From Sphingobacterium sp. UT-1RO-CII-1 (lineage in GTDB: Bacteria > Bacteroidota > Bacteroidia > Sphingobacteriales > Sphingobacteriaceae), in contig NZ_JAPPVJ010000001.1 in the NCBI RefSeq assembly GCF_026711005.1, positions 891,799 to 955,798 on the forward strand: a stretch of 64,000 nt of DNA, given 5' to 3'. Under the pieces are notes generated by a model. It was not told where the DNA came from. It made no database searches and saw only the letters and a list, made by a program, of their open reading frames with translations. A program made the position numbers and the translations under genes. This document shows positions 36,594-45,439 of the stretch, one piece after another (the first letter of the stretch is position 1; every line of letters starts with the position of its first letter).

Positions 36594-38102
36594 ATGCTTA
36601 CTCTTTCTAAAGCTGAAGTTTTTAATATTAAAGCCGATTGCATTCAATTACCAAGTCAAAGTTCATTTGGCTTTCCTGAGCGTGTGCTACAGTTTGGTAC
36701 AGGCGTGTTGCTCAGAGGACTGCCTGACTACTATATAGATAAAGCAAATAAACAAGGTGTTTTTAATGGACGGATTGTGGTTGTAAAGTCTACGGACATA
36801 GCTGGAGCAGACTCTTTTGCCGATCAAGATGGCTTATATACACTTTGTATAAGAGGAATTTCCCAGGGCAAAAAAGTTGCAAAATATATGGTGAACAATG
36901 CCATATCTCGTGTATTAGCAGCTAGTACGCAGTGGTCTGATATTCTCAAGGTTGCTGAAAATCCTCATTTACAGATTGTAATATCTAATACCACGGAGGC
37001 GGGTATAGTAAGAGGTAATGATGTCTTAACTGATAATCCGCCGAGTACGTTTCCGGGGAAGCTATTGTCTGTATTGTACGAACGGTATAAGCATTTTAAC
37101 GGATCTCTAGATAAGGGTTTAGTTATTTTACCGACAGAACTTATTACAGATAATGGTTCAAAGCTTAAAGGTATTGTTTATTCTTTAGCAAAAGAAAATA
37201 AGCTAGAAGATGGTTTTATTCATTGGTTGGATTATGCAAATGATTTTTGCAATACATTGGTTGATAGAATAGTGCCAGGACGCTTGCCTGCTGAAGATCA
37301 GAAGCAGATTGAAAGTCAACTAGGATATAAGGATAAGTTGATGATTATGGCAGAGCCTTTTAGTTTATGGGCTATTGAGGCCGATTCGGATCGGGTAAGC
37401 GAAGTATTGTCTTTTGCTATGGCAGATGAAAATATCGTAATAGTCCCATCTATAGACAAATTTAAGGAAATAAAGCTGCGTTTATTGAATGGTACTCATA
37501 CTTTATCTTGTGGTGTTGCTATTTGTGCCGGTTTTAAGACGGTTAAAGAGGCGATGGATGAAGGGCTCTTTCGTATGTTTGTTGAGCAGCTTATGTTCCA
37601 GGAAATTGGTTTAGCTATTCAAGGTGAGGTTATTTCAAAAGGTGATATTGAAGAGTTTTCTAGAAATGTCATTGATCGATTTAGTAATCCCTATTTAGAG
37701 CATCGCTGGGAGAATATTTCGATGAACTATACCGCAAAGATGGCTATGCGTAATATCCCTATCTTAAAAAAATGGTATGAAAAATCAACCGTTGTTCCAC
37801 ATCATATAGCATGTGGCTTTGCTGCTTATTTAAATTTTATGAATACCGAAAACATTGATGGACAGTATGTCAGAATGGTGGGAGAACATAAAATTATTTT
37901 GCAGGATGAATTTGCGTCAGTATTATTTAATTATTGGAAGGATCCATTAACAGTAACCAGAAACGTGTTAACTGATGATCACTTGTGGGGAGAAGACCTA
38001 TCTATTTATGAAGGTTTTTTGGAGGCTGTGACATATAACTTGAAAAATATAAGGGATTTGGGGATGCATGAAGCATTAGAAATGATGATGAGGAGCAAAT
38101 AA
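36594..38102 (+). CDS. uxaB: Tagaturonate reductase (altronate oxidoreductase)
   Basis: UxaB interconverts tagaturonate and altronate (NADH-linked) in galacturonate catabolism. The 502-aa protein is of the mannitol-dehydrogenase superfamily and shows the specific UxaB pattern: FPERVLQFGTGVLLRG, SNTTEAGI near residue 132, HFNGSLDKGLVILPTELI near 165, HWLDYANDFCNTLVDRIV near 205 and LLNGTHTLSC near 300. An SLC13 carrier follows after 53 bp. No other hexuronate gene is in the window, so it may be a lone step or part of a scattered pathway. Confidence 0.93.
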   Translation: MLTLSKAEVFNIKADCIQLPSQSSFGFPERVLQFGTGVLLRGLPDYYIDKANKQGVFNGRIVVVKSTDIAGADSFADQDGLYTLCIRGISQGKKVAKYMVNNAISRVLAASTQWSDILKVAENPHLQIVISNTTEAGIVRGNDVLTDNPPSTFPGKLLSVLYERYKHFNGSLDKGLVILPTELITDNGSKLKGIVYSLAKENKLEDGFIHWLDYANDFCNTLVDRIVPGRLPAEDQKQIESQLGYKDKLMIMAEPFSLWAIEADSDRVSEVLSFAMADENIVIVPSIDKFKEIKLRLLNGTHTLSCGVAICAGFKTVKEAMDEGLFRMFVEQLMFQEIGLAIQGEVISKGDIEEFSRNVIDRFSNPYLEHRWENISMNYTAKMAMRNIPILKKWYEKSTVVPHHIACGFAAYLNFMNTENIDGQYVRMVGEHKIILQDEFASVLFNYWKDPLTVTRNVLTDDHLWGEDLSIYEGFLEAVTYNLKNIRDLGMHEALEMMMRSK

Positions 38103-38155
38103 TCTAGTTTTATTTTTCTGATAAAAATACGATAATAAAAGAAAATAGGTAATTT

Positions 38156-39541
38156 ATGGGTAAAAAAGGAATCCACGTTCTTATAGGACCGTTATTGTTT
38201 TTTATCGTTTACAATGTGCCCATTGCTGGTCTTTCGGAAGAAGGGCAGGCGGTATTAGCTAGCACTTTATGGATCGCATATTGGTGGATAGCAGAAGCGT
38301 TGGATTTGGCGATTACTTCATTACTACCTATTATTATTTTTCCGTTGTCGGGAGCTTTGCGAATTGAAGATGTTACGGCTTCTTATGGTCATCCATTTAT
38401 TTACCTTTTTATGGGAGGTTTTATATTGGGACTGGCTATTCAAAAGTGGAATCTACATAAAAGAATTGCTTTTAGTATCATAAGGTTAACTGGTACAAGT
38501 GAGAAAATGGTTATACTCGGTTTTCTTTTAGCGACTGCGTTTCTTTCCATGTGGTTATCAAACACAGCTACCGCTATTATGTTATTGCCTATAGGGACCT
38601 CCGTCATTGAGCACTTTAAAAACAGGCAACCTTTTTCGAAGAACCTTATGCTTTCAGTCGCATATGGGGCATCTATAGGTGGTATGTCTACGTTAATTGG
38701 TTCTCCACCTAATATTATTTTGGCAGGTATTGTGCAAAGTAGTTTAGGTATAGAAATTACTTTTGTAGGATGGATGTTATTCGCCTTTCCCTTAAGTTGT
38801 GTTTTGTTATTCATAACCTGGTTGTATTTAACCCATTATAAGGAAGATAAGTTGGCTTTAAATAAACTTTTAGTGATTGAACCTCTCCCCCCTATTAGTG
38901 AAGCTGAAAAAAGGGTGCTTTATGTGTTTTTGTTTGTTGCGTTTATGTGGGTTACACGTTCATTTATATGGGTTAAATTTGTACCTAAACTTGATGATAC
39001 TATTATTGCTATTACAGGGGCTCTTCTTTTGTTTTTAATTCCCTCGGGGCGTTCCGCCAGAGAGCGTTTGATGAATTGGGAGGTTGCTAAAAGTTTACCG
39101 TGGGGAGTTTTACTTATATTTGGTGCAGGTCTGGCTATAGCTAACGGGTTTTCTGCAACTGATTTAACAGTTTGGATTGGAGAAAGCTTAAATGGAGCTC
39201 GTATTTTACCTTCATTTTTGTTTGTTTTAGTAGTTATTGCTAGTATTAATTTTTTAACAGAAATTACTTCTAATACTGCAACTGCGAGTATGATGCTGCC
39301 TGTTTTGATTGCTTTAGGTACAGTACTTGAACTGGATGTCATAGCCCTCTTAGTAGGGGCAACCTTAGCTTGCTCTTGTGCATTTATGCTTCCTGTAGCT
39401 ACTCCACCTAATGCGATAGTTTTCAGCTCGGGCTATCTAAACCTGAAAGATATGATGCGTACGGGATTTTGGTTAAATATTATATCAATTATTGTGATTT
39501 ATTTATTTGTCTCATTTGCGGGAAGTTGGCTAATTGTGTAG
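38156..39541 (+). CDS. SLC13 (DASS) family sodium:carboxylate symporter
   Basis: This 461-aa protein has about 11-12 hydrophobic segments and the duplicated DASS motifs: LSNTATAIMLLPIG near residue 138 and TSNTATASMMLPVLIALG near 377, each with the Ser-Asn-Thr that binds the substrate carboxylate and Na+. Substrates of the family are dicarboxylates, citrate or sulfate. It follows uxaB by 53 bp, so the operon could import an acid related to hexuronate or its products. This link is inference. Confidence 0.92.
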   Translation: MGKKGIHVLIGPLLFFIVYNVPIAGLSEEGQAVLASTLWIAYWWIAEALDLAITSLLPIIIFPLSGALRIEDVTASYGHPFIYLFMGGFILGLAIQKWNLHKRIAFSIIRLTGTSEKMVILGFLLATAFLSMWLSNTATAIMLLPIGTSVIEHFKNRQPFSKNLMLSVAYGASIGGMSTLIGSPPNIILAGIVQSSLGIEITFVGWMLFAFPLSCVLLFITWLYLTHYKEDKLALNKLLVIEPLPPISEAEKRVLYVFLFVAFMWVTRSFIWVKFVPKLDDTIIAITGALLLFLIPSGRSARERLMNWEVAKSLPWGVLLIFGAGLAIANGFSATDLTVWIGESLNGARILPSFLFVLVVIASINFLTEITSNTATASMMLPVLIALGTVLELDVIALLVGATLACSCAFMLPVATPPNAIVFSSGYLNLKDMMRTGFWLNIISIIVIYLFVSFAGSWLIV

Positions 39542-39552
39542 GAGAAACAATG

Positions 39553-40731
39553 TTAATTGTTTTTGTGTGTTTTAAAAACAGCCATCCTGCTTGTCATTAT
39601 GAACATAAGTAGACCGAAGCATGCAAAAATTGCAAATGAGTAGCGTAAACTTAATAATTCAGCGATATAACCGATTAACGGAGGTCCCATTAAAAAGCCC
39701 AGATAGCTTATGCTAGACACCATAGCTAGTGCAATACCAGATGAAATGGAAGGATGTTTTCCAGCAACAGAATAAATAGTAGGAACATTACAGGCCACGC
39801 CTAATCCCACTAGCATAAAACCAAGGGTTGAGGTCCATAAATTAGGAAATATAACGGAGAGCATCATACCAATAAACATTAAAATGCCGCTGCCTTGAAG
39901 GGTACGTTGGCGACCATATTTAGCTATTACTTTATCTCCTATAAATCTCCCTGTAGCCATCATAATCATAAAAGAGGCATATCCTAAGACGATAAGGCTA
40001 GCAGGAGCTTTGACTATGTCGTTAAAGTATACTCCGCTCCAGTCAAACATGGCACCTTCTGTAGCCATACTGCAAAAACCGATAATCCCTAAACTTATTA
40101 ATAGGCGATCAGGTTGAAATTTGAATGATTTTTCATCAGATACGTTTGTTCCAGAAGATATTAAATACTTCTTGTTGATTATAATGTTAAGGATTAGTAA
40201 AGAGAATATAATAAAGAAGTGAGTGACTATTGTAAGGTTTAGGTTTGTTGTTAGTAAACCAACAAGGGCTCCTGTAAAGCCAGCAACACTCCAGGCTCCA
40301 TGAAAAGATGACATAATGGATCGTTCGAAGAGTTTTTCGGCCAGAACCCCCTGTGTATTGATGGCGATATTACACATATTGCCAGTAATGCCGAAAAGTA
40401 AAAGTACAATGCCCAGTTCCCAAGCATTGGTTGCAAAAGCTATGGAGCAGAGTACTATACCGTAAAGAACAGCCACTATGGGCATAACTTTTTCACTGCC
40501 ATATTTGCTTACTAATTTTCCAGAAATTGGCATAGTTAATAATTGACCTATAGGCAGCATGAGCAAAACTGTCCCTAATTGTGCTTCCGATAAATTTAGA
40601 GCAGTTTTAATATGTGGTATACGACTAGCCCATGAAGCAAAAGCAAGACCTTGGCCAAAATAGAAGAGAGAAACGGCCAGACGGATTCTATTTTTATTGT
40701 CAGTAGTTGTGCTAATCGAAGTTTTTTTCAT
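39553..40731 (-). CDS. MFS transporter (YbjJ-like)
   Basis: This 392-aa protein has 12 predicted membrane helices. It starts with a charged, Thr-rich head (MKKTSISTTTDNKN), then FYFGQGLAFASWASRIPHIK, a feature of the YbjJ-type MFS branch, and SGKLVSKYGSEKVMP near residue 75 (the RKTGR-like loop). Substrate unknown; sugars or drugs are both possible. It converges with the SLC13 gene across only 11 bp, with no hairpin between, and lies 236 bp from the divergent tricorn-like gene. Confidence 0.88.
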   Translation of the reverse strand: MKKTSISTTTDNKNRIRLAVSLFYFGQGLAFASWASRIPHIKTALNLSEAQLGTVLLMLPIGQLLTMPISGKLVSKYGSEKVMPIVAVLYGIVLCSIAFATNAWELGIVLLLFGITGNMCNIAINTQGVLAEKLFERSIMSSFHGAWSVAGFTGALVGLLTTNLNLTIVTHFFIIFSLLILNIIINKKYLISSGTNVSDEKSFKFQPDRLLISLGIIGFCSMATEGAMFDWSGVYFNDIVKAPASLIVLGYASFMIMMATGRFIGDKVIAKYGRQRTLQGSGILMFIGMMLSVIFPNLWTSTLGFMLVGLGVACNVPTIYSVAGKHPSISSGIALAMVSSISYLGFLMGPPLIGYIAELLSLRYSFAIFACFGLLMFIMTSRMAVFKTHKNN

Positions 40732-40967
40732 AGCTTATTTTTTAGGAAGATCTTGGTGCAAAGATAGAATAAATAAAACTGAAAAAGACAGATCGATTAC
40801 TTGAGAGATATGCTTATTTATAAAGTTATTATAGGGTAGCTTTCTTATGAGGTTTGTTTCGTAGCCGTGGAAAAGCTAAGGGCAACAGCATATTTACACT
40901 ACGTTATGTGTGAAGATTAAATGTGAATGTGTAATTTGGTCTTCTATTATTAATATAAATAACCATT

Positions 40968-43900
40968 ATGTTTAGAACCGCTTTATTATCATTGGCTATG
41001 GTGTTTTGTTATGTTTTATTTGCTAAAGCCCAAGAGCCATCATTTTTATCTTATCCCACGTTAAGTCCTGATGGAAAAACCCTTGTGTTTAGTTATGAAG
41101 GAGATTTGTGGAAAGTACCTACTGTAGGTGGTCAAGCGTTTAGATTAACAGCTATGACTGGTAGAGAAATTGCGCCTCGTATATCACCGGATGGAAAATG
41201 GTTAGCTTTTTCGTCGTCTCAGAACGGGAATTTGGATGTTTATGTGATGCCGTTAGAAGGGGGAGATATAACGCAATTGACTCATCATGAAGGTGCTGAT
41301 CATGTTGATAGTTGGAGTTGGGATAGTAATGAAATATATTTTACCTCCTCTCGTTACAATCGTTTCAGTAGTTATATGGTTTCTAAAGATGGGGGGACTG
41401 CCAAACGGCTTTTTCCACATTATTTTAATTTTATTCATGGGGTTGTCGAAGCGCCATCAGGGGAGCTTTTATTTAATGACTCTTGGGAGAGCTACTCTTC
41501 AGCTAATAGAAAGCGTTATAAAGGAGCGTTTAATCCGGATATTATAGGATATAATGCTCGGACTAAAACTTTTAAAACGTATACTGATTATGAGGGAAAG
41601 GATTTTTGGCAAAGTATCGATCGATCGGGTAAAGTTTATTTTGTTTCTGATGAAGGGAATGATGAATATAACCTGTATAGTTTTGTTGATGGTAAAAAAA
41701 CTGCCTTGACTCAATTTAATGAATCTATTAAGCGACCAGTAGTTTCTGCAAATGGTAATTATGTTGTTTTTGAGAAAGGTTATGAAATTTACAGTTATGA
41801 TGTGTCGAGTGGTGAGAGTAAGAAAATACCCATCACTTTAGGACGTAATCAGGTTTTGAATAAGGAAAAAGAGTATGATATTGCGGGTAAGATAAGTGGT
41901 TTTGATATTTCGCCCGATGGTAAAAAGATGGCTTTTATCGTAAGGGGGGAGCTTTTTGTTAGCGATATAGCAGGTAAGTTTATTAGGCAAATTCCAAGTG
42001 CTGGAGAGCGCATTATGGAAGTTAAGTGGCTTAAAGATAATAAAACACTTTTATACAATCAGACTTATTTAGGTTATCTAAATTGGTTTACGCAACAGGC
42101 GGATGGAAAGGGCAAGCCTAATAAATTGACAACTGATGCAAGAAATAATCGGGATATAGCTTTTAATTCAGAAAAAACTAAAGCAGTTTATTTGAGTGGA
42201 CGTGACGAGGTTCGTATCCTTGATTTACTTACATTTAAAAGTGAAACAATTGTTAATGATGAAATATGGGGTTTTCAAAACTCTAAACCATCTTTTTCGC
42301 CCGATGGAGCCTATGTGCTTTTTACAGCTATACGAAACTTTGAACAAGATGTTTTTATTTACGAAGTGGCTAGTGCTAAAACAACAAATCTGACAAATAC
42401 TGGCGTTACGGAAGCTTCTCCTGTCTGGTCCCCTGATGGTAAATATATTTATTTTGCTAGTAACCGTACAAAACCCTCCTACCCTACTGGTATGCAAAAC
42501 TCTAGTGTTTTTCGTTTAGCATTACAACAGTTTGATGCGCCTTATAAAACAACTAAGTTTGATGATCTTTTTTCTGAAGAAAAGAAAGACACAGCACATA
42601 ATAAGGCTGGCAAAGTTGATTTAAAAACAGAGGGTAAAAAAAAGATGGTGTATATTGATCATATAGGTTTACTTGATCGGGCTGAAAAAGTAAGTCCTTC
42701 TGCTGGTACTCAGTCTTCTCCAGAAGTATTTATAAAGGGAAATAAAACATATGCTTTTTATTTTTCTAATCATGAAGGTAAAGGTGCATTTTACCGCACC
42801 ATTAGTGAGCCTTTTGAGTCAAGCAAAACAGAAAAAGTTGCTGACGGATGGCTAAGTGGGATACAGGAAGTAAATGGCAAATTTTATGTTTTAAGCGGCG
42901 GAGCTGTACAACAATATAACATTGAATCTAATAAACTGGATAAAATTGAGATGAAACATAAGTTTAGTCGCAATTTAGAGCAAGAGTTTGAACAGATGTT
43001 CTATGAAACATGGGCAGGTATAGAAGAAAATTTTTATGATGATAATTTTCATGGATTAGATTGGGTTGCTACTAAAAAAAGCTATGAGAAGTACTTACCT
43101 TTTGTTAATAGCCGTTCTGACTTACGTGTTTTATTAAATGATATGTTGGGAGAACTTAATTCCTCGCATTTAGGGTTTTCCTCTACAGGTGATGAAGAGC
43201 GATCAACTTTTAATTATGTAACTAATGAAATAGGGGTAGTATTTGATAATGATGATCCCTATAAGATTGCTGATCTGGTGAGAAATAGCCCTGCTACAAG
43301 AAAAGGAGTTGACTTGCTGATTGGTGATAGACTTGTTGCGGTTAATGGCGTTAAAGTTGAAGAAAATATAGATCGTGATTATTACTTTATGAGTCCTACC
43401 TTAATATCAGAATTGCAATTAACAATTGTTAGAGGAGGTAGTGAGAAAGTTGTGAACCTACATACGCAAAGCAGTAATGATTTTAAAGATTTATTATACG
43501 ATAGTTGGATTCGAAATAATAAGGAAAAAGTTGCTGACTTAAGTGGAAAACGTATTGCTTATTCACATATGAAAAATATGGGAGGAGATGAGTTAGAGCG
43601 CTTTTTAATTGACATGGCTGAGCAGGAAAACAATAGTGATGGTATTATTTTAGATTTACGATATAATACAGGGGGGAATGTACATGACGAAGTTTTACGT
43701 TTTTTATCGCAAAGGTCTTATTTACAATGGCAGTATCGCGGAGGTAAGCGGGCTCCTCAAAGTAATTTTGCTCCAGCAAATAAACCCATTGTGTTACTTA
43801 TTAATGAACAGTCTTTAAGTGACGCCGAGATGACAGCAGCAGGTTTTAAAGCGCTGAAGTTGGGCAAAATTATTGGAACAGAAACTTATCGATGGATTAT

Positions 43901-44102
43901 TTTTACATCAGCCAAAGGATTGGTTGATGGGTCTAACTATCGTGTACCCGCTTGGGGTTGCTATACTTTAGAGGGGGATAATTTAGAGTTGACAGGTGTT
44001 GCGCCGGATATTAACGTTAAAAACACAATAGCGGATAGGTTGGCGGATAAGGATCCTCAATTAGAGCGGGCTATACAAGAGATATTAAAGGATATAAGAT
44101 AA
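40968..44102 (+). CDS. Tricorn-like S41 family protease 2
   Basis: This 1044-aa secreted protein has a signal peptide (residues 1-21, ending AKAQ). A TolB-like propeller (about 25-520 with repeated ISPDGKWLAF, FSPDGAYVLF, WSPDGKYIYF), a tricorn C1 region, PDZ (about 755-830) and S41 peptidase core follow. The second shell carries LGELNSSHLGFSS near 735 (Ser-His) and NEQSLSDAEMTAAGFK near 945, where the Ser-Asp fits the tricorn nucleophile pair. It is a paralogue of the protein at 9548, which has variant residues at both places. No partner gene; two terminators follow. Confidence 0.93.
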   Translation: MFRTALLSLAMVFCYVLFAKAQEPSFLSYPTLSPDGKTLVFSYEGDLWKVPTVGGQAFRLTAMTGREIAPRISPDGKWLAFSSSQNGNLDVYVMPLEGGDITQLTHHEGADHVDSWSWDSNEIYFTSSRYNRFSSYMVSKDGGTAKRLFPHYFNFIHGVVEAPSGELLFNDSWESYSSANRKRYKGAFNPDIIGYNARTKTFKTYTDYEGKDFWQSIDRSGKVYFVSDEGNDEYNLYSFVDGKKTALTQFNESIKRPVVSANGNYVVFEKGYEIYSYDVSSGESKKIPITLGRNQVLNKEKEYDIAGKISGFDISPDGKKMAFIVRGELFVSDIAGKFIRQIPSAGERIMEVKWLKDNKTLLYNQTYLGYLNWFTQQADGKGKPNKLTTDARNNRDIAFNSEKTKAVYLSGRDEVRILDLLTFKSETIVNDEIWGFQNSKPSFSPDGAYVLFTAIRNFEQDVFIYEVASAKTTNLTNTGVTEASPVWSPDGKYIYFASNRTKPSYPTGMQNSSVFRLALQQFDAPYKTTKFDDLFSEEKKDTAHNKAGKVDLKTEGKKKMVYIDHIGLLDRAEKVSPSAGTQSSPEVFIKGNKTYAFYFSNHEGKGAFYRTISEPFESSKTEKVADGWLSGIQEVNGKFYVLSGGAVQQYNIESNKLDKIEMKHKFSRNLEQEFEQMFYETWAGIEENFYDDNFHGLDWVATKKSYEKYLPFVNSRSDLRVLLNDMLGELNSSHLGFSSTGDEERSTFNYVTNEIGVVFDNDDPYKIADLVRNSPATRKGVDLLIGDRLVAVNGVKVEENIDRDYYFMSPTLISELQLTIVRGGSEKVVNLHTQSSNDFKDLLYDSWIRNNKEKVADLSGKRIAYSHMKNMGGDELERFLIDMAEQENNSDGIILDLRYNTGGNVHDEVLRFLSQRSYLQWQYRGGKRAPQSNFAPANKPIVLLINEQSLSDAEMTAAGFKALKLGKIIGTETYRWIIFTSAKGLVDGSNYRVPAWGCYTLEGDNLELTGVAPDINVKNTIADRLADKDPQLERAIQEILKDIR

Positions 44103-44115
44103 TATGTGATTACTT

Positions 44116-44168
44116 AAGCTTCATCTATTATGTACATCTTAATATGTAAATGTGTAGATGAAGCTTTT
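44116..44168 (+). terminator. Terminator after tricorn-like gene 2
   Basis: A 12-bp stem (aagcttcatcta / tagatgaagctt) with a long 27-nt loop, 13 bp after the stop codon and followed by Ts. Confidence 0.7.
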
Positions 44169-44200
44169 AATGACTATAGGATATTAAACTATTCTAATAA

Positions 44201-44230
44201 AAAAAACCTCTTCGTGCGAAGAGGTTTTAT
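44201..44230. terminator. Strong symmetric terminator
   Basis: An 11-bp stem (aaaacctcttc / gaagaggtttt) with a GTGC tetraloop, flanked by A and T runs, so it can act on both strands. It lies 20 bp left of a minus-strand open frame ending at 44250 and may be that frame's original terminator. Confidence 0.85.
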
Positions 44231-44249
44231 CGTTCATTAGATTGGTTAG

Positions 44250-44456
44250 TTAACCGTATTCGTTTTTGTGTGCTAATTTAATAATGACCTTATATTTTTC
44301 CCGTGGAACATTATGTGCTAAAATATCGCTTATGTTCTTGTTGGTCGTCGTTAAGCATAAAGGCCTTGTTTCAATTACCAAAGGTATATAGTATGTTATT
44401 TTATTGATTACGGGAAACCGTAAGTTTCTTTTTTTTAATAGAGCTAGGGGTGTTAA
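44250..44456 (-). pseudogene. Gene-like remnant on the minus strand
   Basis: A minus-strand frame of 68 codons ends in TAA at 44250-44252, 20 bp before a symmetric terminator. Its second half looks like real protein (NISDILAHNVPREKYKV then IIKLAHKNEYG). It contains no ATG or GTG; the only start candidate is TTG at 44381, giving 43 residues. A run of eight As (44419-44426 in plus coordinates) would be a natural place for a frameshift. I do not recognise the family. The rest of 44457-44697 holds nothing I can support. Confidence 0.3.
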
Positions 44457-44697
44457 TTACAGTTTTTGTTGTTTTGTAGTTTGGTTATTAGGGCTTTATG
44501 TTTAAAGAATTTTGTTTGTAAAAAAGATGATTGTTTTAAAGGTGTAAAATCTTCGAAATGAATTTATATGTTGTGGCTTATATGCCTATAAATGTTAGTT
44601 TTAATAGTATATTGAGCGCTTTTTGGGACTTACCAAGAATTATATAGATAAGAGTGGTTTATTAAGTAAGATTCGTTTTGTTTATAAGGTATAATAT

Positions 44698-45303
44698 ATG
44701 TTGTTTTCAGTTTTAGATATAATAGGTACGGTAGCTTTTGCTGTTTCAGGAACATTGACAGCAATTGAGAAACGGATGGATATTTTTGGCATTACTATTA
44801 TTGCAATAGCTACAGCATTGGGCGGCGGAACACTTCGAGACGTTTTAATAGGTAATACACCTGTTACCTGGCTGAAAGATCTTCAGAATTTTTATTTCGT
44901 TATTGGGTCTGTTATTATTACGGTTATATTTAGAAAGTGGCTAAATGAGCTTCGTGTTTCATTAATGCTTTTTGATACAATTGGGATTGGCATTTTTACG
45001 TTGATAGGGATACAAAAAGGAATTATGATTGATTTACACCCTTTGGTATGTATATTATTGGGTACGGTGACAGCTTGTTTTGGTGGTGTTATAAGGGACA
45101 TATTGTGTAACCAAGTCCCTGTAGTTTTTAGAAAGGAAGTTTATGCCACCGCTTGTATCGTTGGCGGAGCAAGTTTTTATTTATTTCAATTTTTCTCATT
45201 TTCCCAGGATGCGGTTTTTATCTGTACAATTTTAACTATTATCGGGATAAGGTTGTTGTCTGTTTATTTTCAATGGTCATTACCGCAGATAAAGGGGGAG
45301 TAA
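44698..45303 (+). CDS. TRIC-type (UPF0126/YicG) membrane protein 1
   Basis: This 201-aa protein has about seven hydrophobic segments in two UPF0126 repeats, each with a GGG...RD motif: ALGGGTLRDVLIGNTPVTWL near residue 40 and CFGGVIRDILCNQVPVVFRKEVYATA near 122. Bacterial TRIC homologues form trimeric cation channels. A second copy of the family lies at 62169 on the opposite strand (similar length and the same motifs). The 470 bp upstream have no gene I can support apart from the remnant at 44250. The gene is monocistronic. Confidence 0.88.
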   Translation: MLFSVLDIIGTVAFAVSGTLTAIEKRMDIFGITIIAIATALGGGTLRDVLIGNTPVTWLKDLQNFYFVIGSVIITVIFRKWLNELRVSLMLFDTIGIGIFTLIGIQKGIMIDLHPLVCILLGTVTACFGGVIRDILCNQVPVVFRKEVYATACIVGGASFYLFQFFSFSQDAVFICTILTIIGIRLLSVYFQWSLPQIKGE

Positions 45304-45386
45304 TATCTTTAGCTACTTAGTTCTACTAAGTATATTTAGAATGCTAGTATAATAAAAACACCTCTTCTTCATAATGTAATTTTTTT

Positions 45387-45422
45387 ACCTCCATGAATAT
45401 TTATATAAATATTCATGGAGGT
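45387..45422. other. Long perfect hairpin between TRIC gene 1 and the oxidoreductase
   Basis: A 17-bp perfect stem (acctccatgaatattta and its complement) with a 2-nt centre. It lies between convergent genes and probably ends both, although the T run on the plus strand precedes rather than follows it. Confidence 0.6.
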
Positions 45423-45439
45423 ATATTTCAAAAATATAT

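Noticed and set aside
40732..40967. Gene in the MFS / tricorn-like divergent gap
   Set aside because: No frame of protein-like composition and no convincing promoter; left as intergenic.
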